This document shows positions 34,339 to 46,292 of a stretch of 64,000 nucleotides of DNA, in pieces. The notes under the pieces were generated by a model. It did not search any database and was not told where the DNA came from. It saw only the letters and a program-made list of their open reading frames with translations. Within the stretch, counting starts at the first letter, position 1. Every line of letters begins with the position of its first letter. This DNA is from Diplonema papillatum (lineage: Eukaryota; Euglenozoa; Diplonemea; Diplonemida; Diplonemidae): NCBI GenBank assembly GCA_030068145.1, contig JAPJBO010000037.1:321001-385000 (forward strand), in the 5' to 3' direction. Position numbers and translations under genes: made by a program.

Positions 34339-34841
34339 GCCAAGTGTTCTGCCTAAACATTAAACTAAGTTTTTCCCCCCTCTAACCTCCTTCGAAGTAA
34401 GCTCAAGGCAGCCCCCTCGAGTGTTTTTTAGGCGAAAGTACAGTCGCCGCGGAGTTGTTCCCCAAAACACCCGCTTTTCCCCTTCGGGCGGCGCAACGGG
34501 CGTCGGGTTTGTCTTCCGGCGAACTGTCCTGTGACACGACACCCTGCCTCTGTGTCCAGGTCAGATCGCTGATCATGGTAACTCCGCCTTAAGCCGCCCC
34601 CTTGCCCTCTTCGGGCCCTTTGCCCGCAAATACATAGAAAACAGTCAAAAAAAAAAAGGTAACGCGCACACCACCATGTAAACCATGAGACAACAATAAA
34701 CGCTAAAACGCCGGTGCCAGACAAAGCTCCGCACAATGGGCAATCATCACGAGCAGGCGGCAGGAGCCTCGGCAGTAACCTAGCAAGGGCGGAAAAATGG
34801 GCTATATTCCGCGCAGGGATTACCCACAACTGAGATTTAAC
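33736..34841. other. Intergenic with M1 right-end remnant
   Basis: 34377-34427 is an M1 right end (CCTCCTTCGAAGTAAGC to CTCGAGTGTTTT) after a long A-run. No gene supported. Confidence 0.45.
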
Positions 34842-35616
<775 letters not shown>

Positions 35617-35811
35617 GTCGTAGAACCGCGAGATGCGCCTGAAGTGCCCCTCCGTGCGCGGGTCCGCGTAGCCGCCTCCGCCGGCCGGAGTCTTCTTCTT
35701 CTTCTTCCTCGTCTCCTTCTTGCCCCGCAGGGCGGTCCAATGCTCGCGGGCCTCGCGCGAGCGCTGGACCTGCCCGTCGAGGTACAGAATGTAGTCGTCG
35801 AACATGCCGCG
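35617..35811 (-). pseudogene. Opposite-strand copy of part of TBC exon 1
   Basis: The minus strand matches the gene from GMFNDYISYLDGQVQR through KKETRKKKKK to FRRISRFY, with very few changes (DDYILY for NDYISY, GHFRR for GYFRR). Both ends break inside the exon. It is 11 kb away and inverted relative to the source, so it did not arise by simple tandem slippage. No start, acceptor or continuation is present. Confidence 0.85.
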
Positions 35812-35869
35812 CTCCACCGTGTAGGAAGATACAACCACCCCTGCGAGGGCTAGTCTGACACTCGCCGGG

Positions 35870-36250
35870 GCTGGGCATGTTTGTAAAAAGTAAGAACTAT
35901 CAAGGGGCATGTTTGTAAGAATTAGAAAATATAGGGGGCAACCTTGTAAAAAGTAGTAAATATAGGGGGCAACCTTGTAAAAAGTAGTAAATATAGGGGG
36001 CAACCTTGTAAAAAGTAGTAAATATAGGGGGCAACCTTGTAAAAAGTAGTAAATATATGGGGCAACCTTGTAAAAAGTAGTAAATATAGGGGGCAACCTT
36101 GTAAAAAGTAGTAAATATATGGGGCAACCTTGTAAAAAGTAGTAAATATATGGGGCAACCTTGTAAAAAGTAGTAAATATATGGGGCAACCTTGTAAAAA
36201 GTAGTAAATATATGGGGCAACCTTGTAAAAAGTAAGAACTTCCAGGGGCA
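35870..36250. repeat. 31-bp minisatellite
   Basis: About ten units of GGGGGCAACCTTGTAAAAAG with TAGTAAATATA. The first and last units are diverged (GGGGCATGTTTGTAA). The long minus frame through it is a repeat read-out. Confidence 0.9.
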
Positions 36251-37450
36251 AACTTGAATAGTCGGCCAAACTATGGGGGCATGTTTGTAATTTTCCCTTG
36301 TTTTTTTGTTACTACTTTTTCGGGGGTTCGCGTAACTCTTCTTTTCCGGAAGAAGGGGGGGGGGGGTCGTTGTATAATGGTCTAGCTTGGAGGGAATTGG
36401 AAAGGTTGGAAAAGGTTTTGGGGCCTCAGTCGTCGGGTACGAGAAAGGGACGGAATCTACGGTTCCTTGTCCTGTGCTCCGAAAAAAGAACGCCACGAAA
36501 GGTTAACGAAAAACTCTGAAAAAAAAGAACAATCCCCCCCCCCCCTCCCCAAGCAACTGCCGCAGAGAGAAGTCCCGCCGCCCGAGAAATAGGACGGCGG
36601 CGAAGGATGGCTAGTAAACGGGGACGGGCATCCTGCTTCCGTGCTTTTCAAGGAAACGGGGAGAATGAAACGGATGTGTGTGCGAAGGACCTGTTTTGTA
36701 TCTTTACATGGCAGGTTCCAACGCTGCCAACTTTTTTTTTTGTACTGACATGTCCAGCGTGGTATGTTGTTCCAAAAAAAAAAGAAACGCTTCCGCCGTA
36801 CTACCGCATTCAAGGTGCATCCTGCAGCAGCCGGGTCCTTCCTAAGAGAATACCTGTTGTCAGGAAAGAAAAACTGATGGAAACTAACCTGGTCCATCCA
36901 CGTACCTACATGCAGTTCTGTTAGGTGGTACTGCTGTGTAGAACTAGCAGAGGAGGTGGTGGCTGCTAGTAGCACGTACACTGTACCCGTAATAGCATCT
37001 CCTGATGACTCCTCCCCTCCCGATAGACCGACGACCATAGCTCCAGACAATTCTATGCAGCTAGCAGGAGAGAACTCCCAGGGGGTAGAGATGCGCCTGA
37101 TGGACCATGGTGCAACGGGGTTCACCATGATAAACAGCGGCAGGCGATTCGATGCAGTTTCAGGAGGTAGGATGGACCGATTTGATGCGAACGCGTTTAC
37201 TTGCCACCGCAGCCCGCCCCAGGAGGTGCACACTTGACTTTTTCTGTTTCCTGTTTGTAGCTGCATGTCTCTTCCCCAGGCCACATGGCTCGTTTTGGGC
37301 TGCCGGCAACGCTGCGAGCATAGGGCCGAATCCTTCCACCGGCGCTGCATGCGGCGTGCGCTGGTAGGCCCACTACGTTGTCCAGAGTGTGTCCGAGAGC
37401 CCATCTTCCGCCTTCTTTTGCAGACGAGGGGGGCGAGCTAATTTTTTTTC
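36251..37450. other. Intergenic
   Basis: C/G-runs at 36355 and 36535. Long minus frames here have no recognisable domain and ordinary base use. No gene called. Confidence 0.4.
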
Positions 37451-37742
37451 ATAAGCGCCAGCTTGAAAGGAAATGCTCGACGATACTGCCTGACAAAGAA
37501 CAGAAGGGATCCAAAGTGCTGTAACTACCGAACCACGTGTTGAACGGACGTGAGGTCTTGCGGGTCTACCCCTACACGACAAATCACACAAACACAACAG
37601 GTCAAAAGTCCTGAGTGAGAAACAACACACGGTGGTGAAGAACGAATCAGATTGTGTTCGTGTTGTATTTGCCCCTAACCTCTATATTTCCCCCCTTCCA
37701 TTCGGAGTCGAAGCAGCTACGTCGAGTATTTTTAAGCCTGTG
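37451..37742 (+). mobile_element. M2 element, near full length
   Basis: 292 bp after a T-run. Its right edge abuts the repeat that also follows M1 at 852-960. Confidence 0.75.
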
Positions 37743-37936
37743 AGGAAACTGAACCGCCCAAGTAGGACCTCCTGATCATGATCATTTGCCAATTTTCCAC
37801 CTGAACCCACGTCCAGGGTTTGGGCTCACGGGTAGTGCGGTCAACGAAAAATAGTATGGCATTCGAACGAACTGATGCAGTCGCCCTCGTGAAGAAGGTT
37901 ATGGGGGTAAACGAAACCTCTGGCTTCCCTTTCTAC

Positions 37937-38239
37937 CAGGGCTTACGCTCCGTTTTCGGCCTCAGAGAAAATACGTGTGGTCTACATGTGGGCGCTTTAG
38001 GCTCGAGGGAAAAAAACCTTTCCCCGGCGGGCAAAAAATAGCCTCACTACTGGACTTGGTGACACCTGGCCGTGCGGCCTTGGCCCTGCATGTGGACCAA
38101 CCTGTAGCAAGCACATGTGGGGGGAAAATCTATGTCAAATTCCACACGTGGTACCTGTGGATCCACACGTTGAAGCACACGTGGGCAAAAATTTTAAGCG
38201 AGGAAATCCACACGTTCTACACGTGGAGCGTAAGCCCTG
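37937..38239. mobile_element. hAT-like MITE, CAGGG ends
   Basis: Perfect 15-bp inverted ends CAGGGCTTACGCTCC and GGAGCGTAAGCCCTG. Flanking octamers CTTTCTAC and CTTTGTAC differ at one base. The interior is rich in CACACGTG-type palindromes. The 303-bp length and end sequence fit a non-autonomous hAT element. Confidence 0.75.
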
Positions 38240-39714
38240 CTTTGTACTTTCTCCTACTCTCGCGGTGTACGGCTTGTGCTTTTGCTGACCATGAAAAAGG
38301 TAGGGAACGTGAGAAGCTTCTGCATTAGTCAGCAGGTCAGTCTACGACAGCCTGCAATAGACTGCTCACAGACTGTGATTAGACAGCAGCAGGCAATTCG
38401 CACTTTCAGGAAACAGAGGTGGGCTGGCTCACCACCCCTGTGTCCTGGGACATTAAACTACGATTTTACTACCCGCTTTGCCGTCCTCCGTCGCAGTCCC
38501 CTCTGGGTGACATGTTTTTGAACTATGCAGCCCGGGCGATGCCCGCCAGGAGCCGCCAGTGTTGCGCGGATGCGAAGGGATGAAATGTGCCTCTCGGTCA
38601 CGAACCGGTGCATGCGTATGCCAACATGCCACGCCATGAAGGTAAACCCTTCAACCGAAAGCGAAGCGCACTTCTGAATCGAGTCGGATTGCAAAGCTTT
38701 CGATGGGCGAAAAGTCTCCTGGGATTTCGAATTGTGGTGTCTTTCGCCCCTTCTCTGCACGGCCCACTTGTTAACCACAACTATTGGATTGGACCCCTTA
38801 CACACGTGTTACGTCGTGGAATCCGAGTATTCCAAGTGTTTTCCTTCGTGTTTTCCACTCTTCTGGGCGCGTTGTAGTCGATCTTATGGGCACCCGTCGT
38901 GCGCTGCCGAATTCTGCTTCCCTCTGCCAAGAGGACCGAAGAAGACGCCTTCAAAATTCGCACAAGTCCACGATACCTTAAAGGAGCCTTTACGGCAATG
39001 ATCCACCTGGAGACTTTAAACCCCCGGATCTCGAAGTGAACTTGCACCTCTAAAATACCTCGAAAAATGGATAGGGTGATATGGAACACGTCCCGTCTAC
39101 AATTTGGGAAGAGTGCCCACCCACACTATTCTTTTCGAAAGCCCGGTACAGCTACAACGCACGCATGCCCGAGGAGGAGTGGGGAGGGGGTGTGTTTTCT
39201 GCTGGATCCGTTCATATCTTTCTTCTTCTTAGCAGTGCCGTAGTACTGAAGGGAACATTTCCGGAACTACGGCTGCACACGAGTAGTTTAAACGAAGCCA
39301 AACAAAATCCAACGGAATATTGCAAAATTACCGTTAACGTGGCCAAATCTTCACTTCTCTTCTTGCTCGAGAGACGAAGGTGATGACGCGAGGAGCAATG
39401 ATGTCTTTCGTTTCCGCATCAACCTCTGATCACCCTTGATCAATTGCTGGTCGTTCGATTTTTATTATCTGAGAGAACGTGCAAGACCCTAACTCCGGAA
39501 ATCGTGCCTGCCCCCCCCCTCTTCCCCCGTTCCATTCTTTTATTCATGAGGTTCCTGCAACTTGGACAGCTCTCGTTCTTTCTGTCTCCTCGTCGTTGTG
39601 GAATAGCGTTGGCCAGAAGTTGCGAAACACGTACGGTACACACCCGGGTTTGGTCCCAATCACTCCCGGAACGCTGTTCTCCGTATTCGGAACGCGCCCT
39701 GAGGGGTTTTAGAG
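38240..39714. other. Intergenic
   Basis: An R-motif piece lies at about 38985-39050. No gene supported by domain or codon use. Confidence 0.4.
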
Positions 39715-39718
39715 TTAA

Positions 39719-41736
39719 CCACATACGGACGAACTTCGCCGCATGGCGTAGTTAATTCATTAACGGGTGCCCGTCCTGGGTCACTTCCATGTGTAGTCAC
39801 TCAGCGTCGAGGTGCGCATTTGAAAGATCTGCCACGAAATCTTTCAAATGCACCCCTCGGTTCCCATTTTTGACAAGGACCCTCTCCAAGACATCCAAAC
39901 TGTATTTCCAGGTGATTGGTGCCTGGAATAGCCATCCAAACGTCAAAAAATCTCAAAAATAGGTTTCCGGACAGCCTCCCCACGGGGAGCCGTACCCCCT
40001 AGGGCTAAGTTGGATGGAAACGCCGTTTCTTTTAGTTTTTTCGAAATATGGAAACGGAAACGGAAACGGAAACGGAAACGGAAACGTTTCCGTTTCTTTT
40101 AAAAGAAACGCCGGAAGGTCATGCTGAGGGGTCCTATAGGATACCACTTCGCGGGTCCTTCTGTGTGTCCGTCAGGTGTCCGTTTCCAGCCAAATTTTGG
40201 CTTTCCTTTCAGAGGGCGGGATCACCTTCTTCTTTTGATCTACTAGCGGGCACTTCTCTTCCTCCGTCTTCTGGCGGGCTCTCTGACTCTTCAGGGCCCT
40301 TCCTGGGCTGTTCTTCGACTTGGCTCGGCCCCTTCTTGTGTGTCGTCGCGGTCTCGTTTGTGCAGAGCAGTCGCTGATGCTCACCGCTTTCTTTCATCGG
40401 CGATCTGACACGAGCAAATAGGTAACCACAAGCTAATGATGCAGAATGTCGTCACATGCGGATGCTGAGGTTTTCTGACACCAGATTCCACTCTTCTGTG
40501 CCTACCACTTCGTCCTCTGCTGCTTCCAACCCACGTTCTCATGTTTACTTGTATCGGCAGCCGTGCCGAGTGGGGCTTTTTGAATCTGCCGTCCTCTTCT
40601 GCATTGTCGGTGGGGTTCTTCCTGCCGTCGCTGTCTATGCTCCGACAACACCGCCCGATGGTGCCCCTTCCGGTGACGGTTGCCACCCGTCGTCGTATGC
40701 AAGGTGCACTGTGGCAAGCGATGTTTAGCGCACACGTTACTGCGTGGCCATCGCTTTTCTGGCGGGTTCAACATTGCCCCGGCATACGTGTGCCCTTCTC
40801 ACCTCCTGATGCTGATTGCACTCCCTCTTTGTCTTACGCCGCCGAAAAACCCCGGTCTTGTAGCCTGTGGCGCGGCGGTGCTCCCGCTGTCCTGAACGAC
40901 CGTATCTGTATAGCCTATTATTGGAAGCGGATGTGCTTTCCCGATCGTCTTCAGCGCGTTGGCCAACGGCCTCGCATAACAGAGCATCGTCGCTACAACA
41001 GCCATTGGTATAAAGAGCTGCAGACCTCAAAGTCATCACAACCGGATGCGTGTGGTTGCGTCTGCTCCACGCGGTCGCAACTCTTATGCTTCTTTCCTCC
41101 CTCTTTTTCAAAGCCACCTTGTCCATGGTTTTCCACTGGATTGCGGGGTCCGCCGTTCGACACACATTTCCGGTCGGACCTTCAGCCAGTATACTAGTGG
41201 CATACCAGCCGTTTCTTTTGAAAAGAAACGGCGTTTCCATCCACCGCCAAAAAGAAGGAAACGGAAACGGAAACGGAAACGGAAACGTTTCCAACGTTTC
41301 CATCCTACATAGCCCTAGGGGGGGGGGGGAAGCTTTGCGCATGGCACCAAGTCTCGAGGTTCTGCGACAGGATTCACAGATGCGATTTGTTTTCGGTTGC
41401 GGGTGTGGTGACAGGACCTACGAAACCCTTCTGAGTACCCAACGTTTGTCTTGAAAAGTCCATTTTCCCAGAATTAACACCATCCTCCGTCCGAACCACA
41501 TACGGACGAACTTCGCCGCATGGCGTAGTTAATTCATTAACGGGTGCCCGTCCTGGGTCACTTCCATGTGTAGTCACTCAGCGTCGAGGTGCGCATTTGA
41601 AAGATCTGCCACGAAATCTTTCAAATGCACCCCTCGGTTCCCATTTTTGACCTACGAAACCCCCTTCTGAGTACCCAAGGTTTGTCTTGAAAAGTCCATT
41701 TTCCCAGAATTAACACCATCCTCCGTCCGTATGTGG
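39719..41736. mobile_element. TTAA-flanked DNA transposon (piggyBac-like)
   Basis: TTAA stands on both sides (39715-39718 and 41737-41740), and the ends CCACATACGGACG are perfectly inverted. A TTAA target is the hallmark of piggyBac. The unoccupied target TTAGAGTTAAAGTTCGC is preserved, on the other strand, in the repeats at 61.9-63.8 kb. A 156-bp left-end block (39719-39874) recurs exactly at 41496-41651. The ~80-bp right-end block occurs twice, at 41417 and 41651. No piggyBac transposase frame is seen, so it is non-autonomous. Confidence 0.75.
39995..41329. mobile_element. Nested TIR element with GGAAAC hexamer arrays
   Basis: The ends CCCCTAGGGCTA are inverted, followed on each side by GGATGGAAACG and an array of GGAAAC units next to GTTTCTTTT/AAAAGAAAC palindromes. 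About 1.33 kb. Frames inside (40541-41197 plus, 40737-41342 minus) have no recognisable domain. It lies wholly within the TTAA element. Confidence 0.6.
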
Positions 41737-41740
41737 TTAA

Positions 41741-42319
41741 AGTTCGCTTGAAATTCCGGGATTTTAGGGTCTCCGTGTGACCGTTCATGAATGGGTTCTC
41801 TTAGAGCAAGAAAGGGCTATATGGTCACGGATTGCATATTTGGTGCACGCTTTCGTTGTGGACTATGGCTAGCCATTTTGTTTTAGCTGATCTCAAACAC
41901 CGTTTCAGGGACCTTCCCCCCAATTGTGGTATGGTCCTTTGACAGAGTGAGCCGATGCCTCTCATCTCACCTTTACGGCTGAGTCACGCATGCTCTTGAC
42001 AGACGCTAGCGTCCGACATTTGACAAGGGGTTTCATCGGACACTCGGATTAGCTTCGTTACTTCACTGCCGCAGGTTCCCCCCTGCCTTGGGAGGTCCGC
42101 TTGGCTGCCTTCGGGTTGCGTTTCCGCGTTGGTGTCGCGTTGCTTCGCTTTTGGACTGCTTCAACGACTTCGCACAGTCCCAACGTCCTGGTCTGCCCTT
42201 GGTGCACGTCTTGCGCTCAGTCTGCGCGGTTCGTCTCTCCTGCTTGACGTCGTGTTTCCATCGAGCTTGCTTGCGCTCCCATCCCGACGGGTAATGCGTC
42301 TGCGGTCGAAAACTGCCAT
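41741..42319. other. R-motif copy, then probable LINE 3' tail
   Basis: 41741-41800 is the R motif in reverse (AGTTCGCTTGAAATTCCGGG). From about 42060 the sequence may be the untranslated tail of the minus-strand LINE. Its true 3' end is not evident. Confidence 0.45.
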
Positions 42320-43660
42320 TCAGTGTTGCAGCTTTGCGGAGCCCAGCCTGCGGTACGGCTCGCACCTTGTCGCCGGCCTTCTTCGCCGTCTGCTGGCGCG
42401 CATCACAGCTCCAAACGCCTGCTGGCTCGCTATTTGTGGTCTTTTGTTGAGTCCGGCCATGTTCCCGCCTCCGAGAGACGTCAGGACGTTGACTTGCATC
42501 TCAAGCGCCGGGTGAATCGGCGTCTGCACGATACTCGTCAGCCGTCGCATCGCGCTCTTCATCGCGTACGATTCCGCGTTCGACGAGTCCCGATACTCGG
42601 CTGTCGCTCGTCTCTGAACCTCATCCATCGCGCGATTCGATAGAGCATCGGCGTCGATATTCTGCTCGGGCGGAACGTGCTCCAACTTGATGTCGGTGCC
42701 TTTCTGCCGCAGTTCCGCCACCTCTGCCTGCGCCCTCGTCTTGTACGGTCGCAGAGCTTCGGAACAGCGCGCGTTTCCTGTCATCTGGTCAACGACAAGT
42801 CCGCTGTCCCCCCGAACAACCAGCTCTCCGCTCAGCCCTGGCTGGTCTTGCAGTCGGTGCAGTGCCTTGATCAGAGCCGTGTACTCCGCGACGTTGTTAG
42901 TCGCTCGCTCTTCGATCGGGGCACAAATCTCCCATTGTTTCTTCCCCGCGAGGTAGTATACGGCTCCTGCACCCGAAACGGCCCCACGCGTCCCGTTGTT
43001 CCGCGAGCCGCCGTCGAAGAAGACTGCTGTCAGCGGTTCGGGCAGTTCGTCCCTCGCCAGCCACTGTTTCTCTCTTTCTTCCGTGTTGCGTTTCTCTCGA
43101 CGCCGAGTTTTGAGCGGCGTCAGCGTCAGGCCGCTAAAAAGCTCGAAGTCAATTGCGAGTTCAAAGAACGTCGCAGAGGCGTCGCCTCCTTGCTCCGCCC
43201 ATCGCTTCGAGGAGCTCCATTTTGCCATCGCTACGAGCATCTCTTGCGAGTCGGGCCACGCTGTGGTGCTCGGCCGGGCTCCCTGCACATCGATGGGGTA
43301 CACAGCAGTCGGTGGTTTAGGGCACCATCCCCACGGGTAGGTGTCGACAGAAAGCTCCTTTCTCCGACAATCCTTCTAAACTAATCCTTCCACCTTCTGT
43401 CGGTCGAGCAGAATGCGCGCACACATTAGCTGAATCGACCCTGCCATGTCCGCCGCTTGGTCGTGTTGCGCCTGTTTCGGCACGATGCCACAGAGAGCGA
43501 GACATTTCGGCATGATCGGAAGACTGGCGACGAGGTGCGGGTACTCATTCCTGATTGCTGTCCACCTCGTGCAGTCCCACCACATGTGTCTCCGGACCTT
43601 CCCCCCTTGTGGGAAAAAGCCCGTGAGAGGTGGGCTCACGAACCAGTTCATCCGAACGCG
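42320..43660 (-). CDS. LINE retrotransposon 3' end with RNase H domain
   Basis: On the minus strand a frame at 43651-43376 ends a LINE polyprotein with RRHMWWDCTRW, the His/Cys stretch usually found after the reverse transcriptase. The 327-codon frame 43303-42320 then carries RNase H, about 43025-42615. Visible catalytic positions: FFDGGSRNNG (Asp), NNVAEYTALIKAL (Glu), VRGDSGLVVDQM (Asp) and NIDADALSNRAMD (Asp). A frame change separates the two parts. The reverse transcriptase and endonuclease are absent, so the copy is 5'-truncated. A clade with terminal RNase H, such as the ingi/I group, is likely. Confidence 0.8.
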
Positions 43661-43760
43661 AGCTGTTCCAAGGGCAAGGCCAGGCTTTCAACGTGGTCCT
43701 CCACCTCGTCCCGATCCAGCGCGCCAAGGTCCAGACCTTCTTTCGGTAAGCCGCGACTTG
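43653..43760 (+). pseudogene. Upstream echo of the 44-kb PH-like gene
   Basis: CGAACGCGAGCTGTTCCAAG and the next ~80 bases repeat the coding sequence at 44243 onward, 590 bp before it, with substitutions and a small deletion. On either side lie two related pieces of LINE-end sequence (AAAAGCCCGTG...GAACCAGTT at 43615 and 43861). Confidence 0.75.
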
Positions 43761-44120
43761 GTCACAGTGAACACTTGCTCCCGGGGGGTGACAACCCAAC
43801 TCTTGGACCTGTTCAGAGACGGGAAGACCTAGAAGAAATTCTGGGAGCATCTTCGTGCGAAAAAGCCCGTGGGGGAAAACACTTACGTAGTTGGGCTCAG
43901 GAACCAGTTAATAAGGAAAAACACGAAAGACTTGTGAACAGCTCATCATTTCGTTTGTGCGCACTAGCGGAACCCACCTGCTTCGGTAAGTTTCATGCAG
44001 TACGCTGCTAACTACCATCTTTTAGTACCCACAATGCATTGTTAACACAAGAAAACATGAAAGACTTGTGAACAGCGACACGGAGGGATTGAGGGAGGGG
44101 AGGAAGGTGGCGCGGATGCA

Positions 44121-46250
44121 ATGAACCCAGCGGCCAGCGTGGCAGGGAGCAGTGCTTCGTGCGTGCATGATCCGAGTTCGGATCTCCCGGTGGTGCTCGA
44201 TGCGAGCGCTGCGATCCGCGAGGGCAAGGTGCGCGACGCCTTCGAACGCGAGCTGTTCCAAGGGCAAGGCCAGGGCTTCAACGTGGTCCTCTACCTCGGC
44301 CCGATCAAGCGCGTCAACAAGAAGGGCAAGACCTTCTCTCGGATGCTCGTCGTCAGCCGCGACTCGATCATGGTTGCCTACGCGGGCAACTCCTTCCACC
44401 AAGACGCGGCGATAACCCGCGCGATACCCTTCGAAACGATCCAAGAGGCCATCATCCTCGCCGGCACCACCATCTGCCTCAGGGTCCTCCCCCAACCCCC
44501 CTGGAAGACAAGCTACGACCTGGTGTTCGCCCCGACAGACCCCGGGGACGTGGAGGTCATCGTCGGGATCTTCAGGAAGTGCTTCGCTCTGAAGCAGAAG
44601 GAAGCGTCGCCGAAGGCGGCGAAGGTCCCCGGGCTGCCGCTCAAGCGCGAGCCGGCACTCGCGTGGGCGGACCTGTCGCCGCCGCTCAGTCTCGCGAAGC
44701 CGGCCGGGTGGAAGGTGACCTTCCGGCACGGCGACATCCCGAAGACCACGTGGCGGCAGTTCTACGACAGCGAGATGAGCAAGAAGCACCGGGCCGCCGG
44801 CCTCCACACAAGCGCGTCGCAGACCAACGCGACCCTTTCGCCTCGGTCCCCCTCCGGATACCCCGCCGCCGGCGGCAGGGCACATGCTTCAGAGGAAACC
44901 ATGCCGCAAACCTCACCTCCGCGCTCGCCTTGGCTGGTGCACAGCGCGCCAGGCACGCAAAGGGAGCGGCACGACGACTCGTCGCCGGCCAAGCAAAGCG
45001 GGGCGGGCGACGCTAGCGACGACGCCGCCGCGGTGGCCGCGCTGAGGGGGCAGATCCGAGAGCTGCGGGAGCAGTCGGAGCTGCTGCGGGAGCAGCAGCG
45101 GCTGCACCTGTCGAATTTGAACGCGTCGAGGAAGCTGGTATCGATCATCCGAACTGAGAGGTCGAACTCTAACGGACGGGAGGAATCGCACGAGGATCAC
45201 CAGGGTGTTGATCACCAGGATTCTATTCACCAGGTTTCCAACCACCAGGATCCTCGTGTCGACCTGTCGCCTTCTTTCCTGTACGGGAGCCCAACGCCAG
45301 GCAACGGCACCCTGAGCCCGGTCTCCCCGCGGTCGCCGGTGTACGCGTCGCAGGCGGCGGCCGTCCCGCTGCCGCTGTCGCCGCCGCCCGATCACTCCCC
45401 GCACCGCCCGTTCGCGCACGCCTCCGGCGGCTTCCCGTACCCGCCGCGGCCGCCGCCGCTCCCCGATCACTCACCGCAGCACCCGGTATATCGCGTCGGA
45501 GGCGGCTTCCCGGACGCGCCGTCCAACGCGGCGCTGCACGACCTCGCCGACCAGCTGTCTGCCGTCCAGTCGACCGTGTCGCAGGACCTCGCGTCGAAGG
45601 AGCGGCAGATCACGGGGCTCCGCTCCGCCTTGAAGCAGATGATCCGCGTCAACGAGTCACAGCCCCCCTCGCCCGGCGCCCGCCGCGGCCAGCCACCCCT
45701 GCTCCTGGGGCAGCGGCGGGGCAGTCCGCGCGGGAGCCGCGGCAGATCGACCGACGAAGAGGAGGACGTGGACGACTTGTTCGGCGACGGGTTTGACTCG
45801 CCGAGAGGGACAGAGAGTGACTGGTGGGGGTCTGACGGGGGCGGGGACAGCGAAATGACTGACGACGTCGATTCGGAGACGGAGGGGCTGACGGATGCGC
45901 ATGCGGTGTCGATCCAAACGAGGAGGCGGGAAGTCGAAGGGCTTCTACGGCAGCTGGGCGACTTGGATGCCTCGGGCCGGTACGTTGACAGCGAGGGCGT
46001 CCTCGTGGACATGCGGTCCCAGCTCGACGCGGTCCTCGCTGACCTCGAAATCGAGGCCCTCTCCTACCAAGACCACTTCCTCACCGGGCTGCCGCCGACG
46101 CAACGCATCGACGACGCTTCCCCCGCGCCGCCCCCCGGGTCTCCCCTCACCAACGCGACCCCCCGGTCGTTCTCGTCGCCGCCGCGCTTGCGCGCCAGAC
46201 CTTCGTCGCCCAACGCCACCAGCAGCCAGGGCGACCCGTACGCCCAGTGG
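44121..46250 (+). CDS. PH-like domain protein with coiled coils
   Basis: About 710 residues. Residues ~42-155 (ELFQGQGQGFNVVLYLGPIK to IVGIFRKCFA) form alternating strands and a final helix, like the divergent PH domains of kinetoplastid proteins; a lipid- or protein-binding role is inferred. A linker rich in Ser and Pro follows, then a coiled coil (~300-343, LRGQIRELREQSELLREQQR), a short in-frame repeat of DHQ type, proline-rich blocks, an acidic stretch (STDEEEDVDDLF), and a second coiled coil near 600-660. A GTGTGC donor at 46251 in phase 0 may end the exon; otherwise the frame stops at 46292. Two ATGs lie close together; the in-frame one is taken. Confidence 0.75.
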
Positions 46251-46292
46251 GTGTGCCACCTCATTTCTAGAGTTGTAATTTTGTTGCATTAG

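Noticed and set aside
35900-36496. 198-codon frame with YIYYFLQGCP repeats
   Set aside because: Translation of the 31-bp minisatellite; no coding signal outside it.
39715-41740. Reading the 156-bp direct repeats as retroelement long terminal repeats
   Set aside because: The element has inverted ends and TTAA duplications, no primer-binding or polypurine site, and no retroelement proteins, so a DNA transposon fits better.
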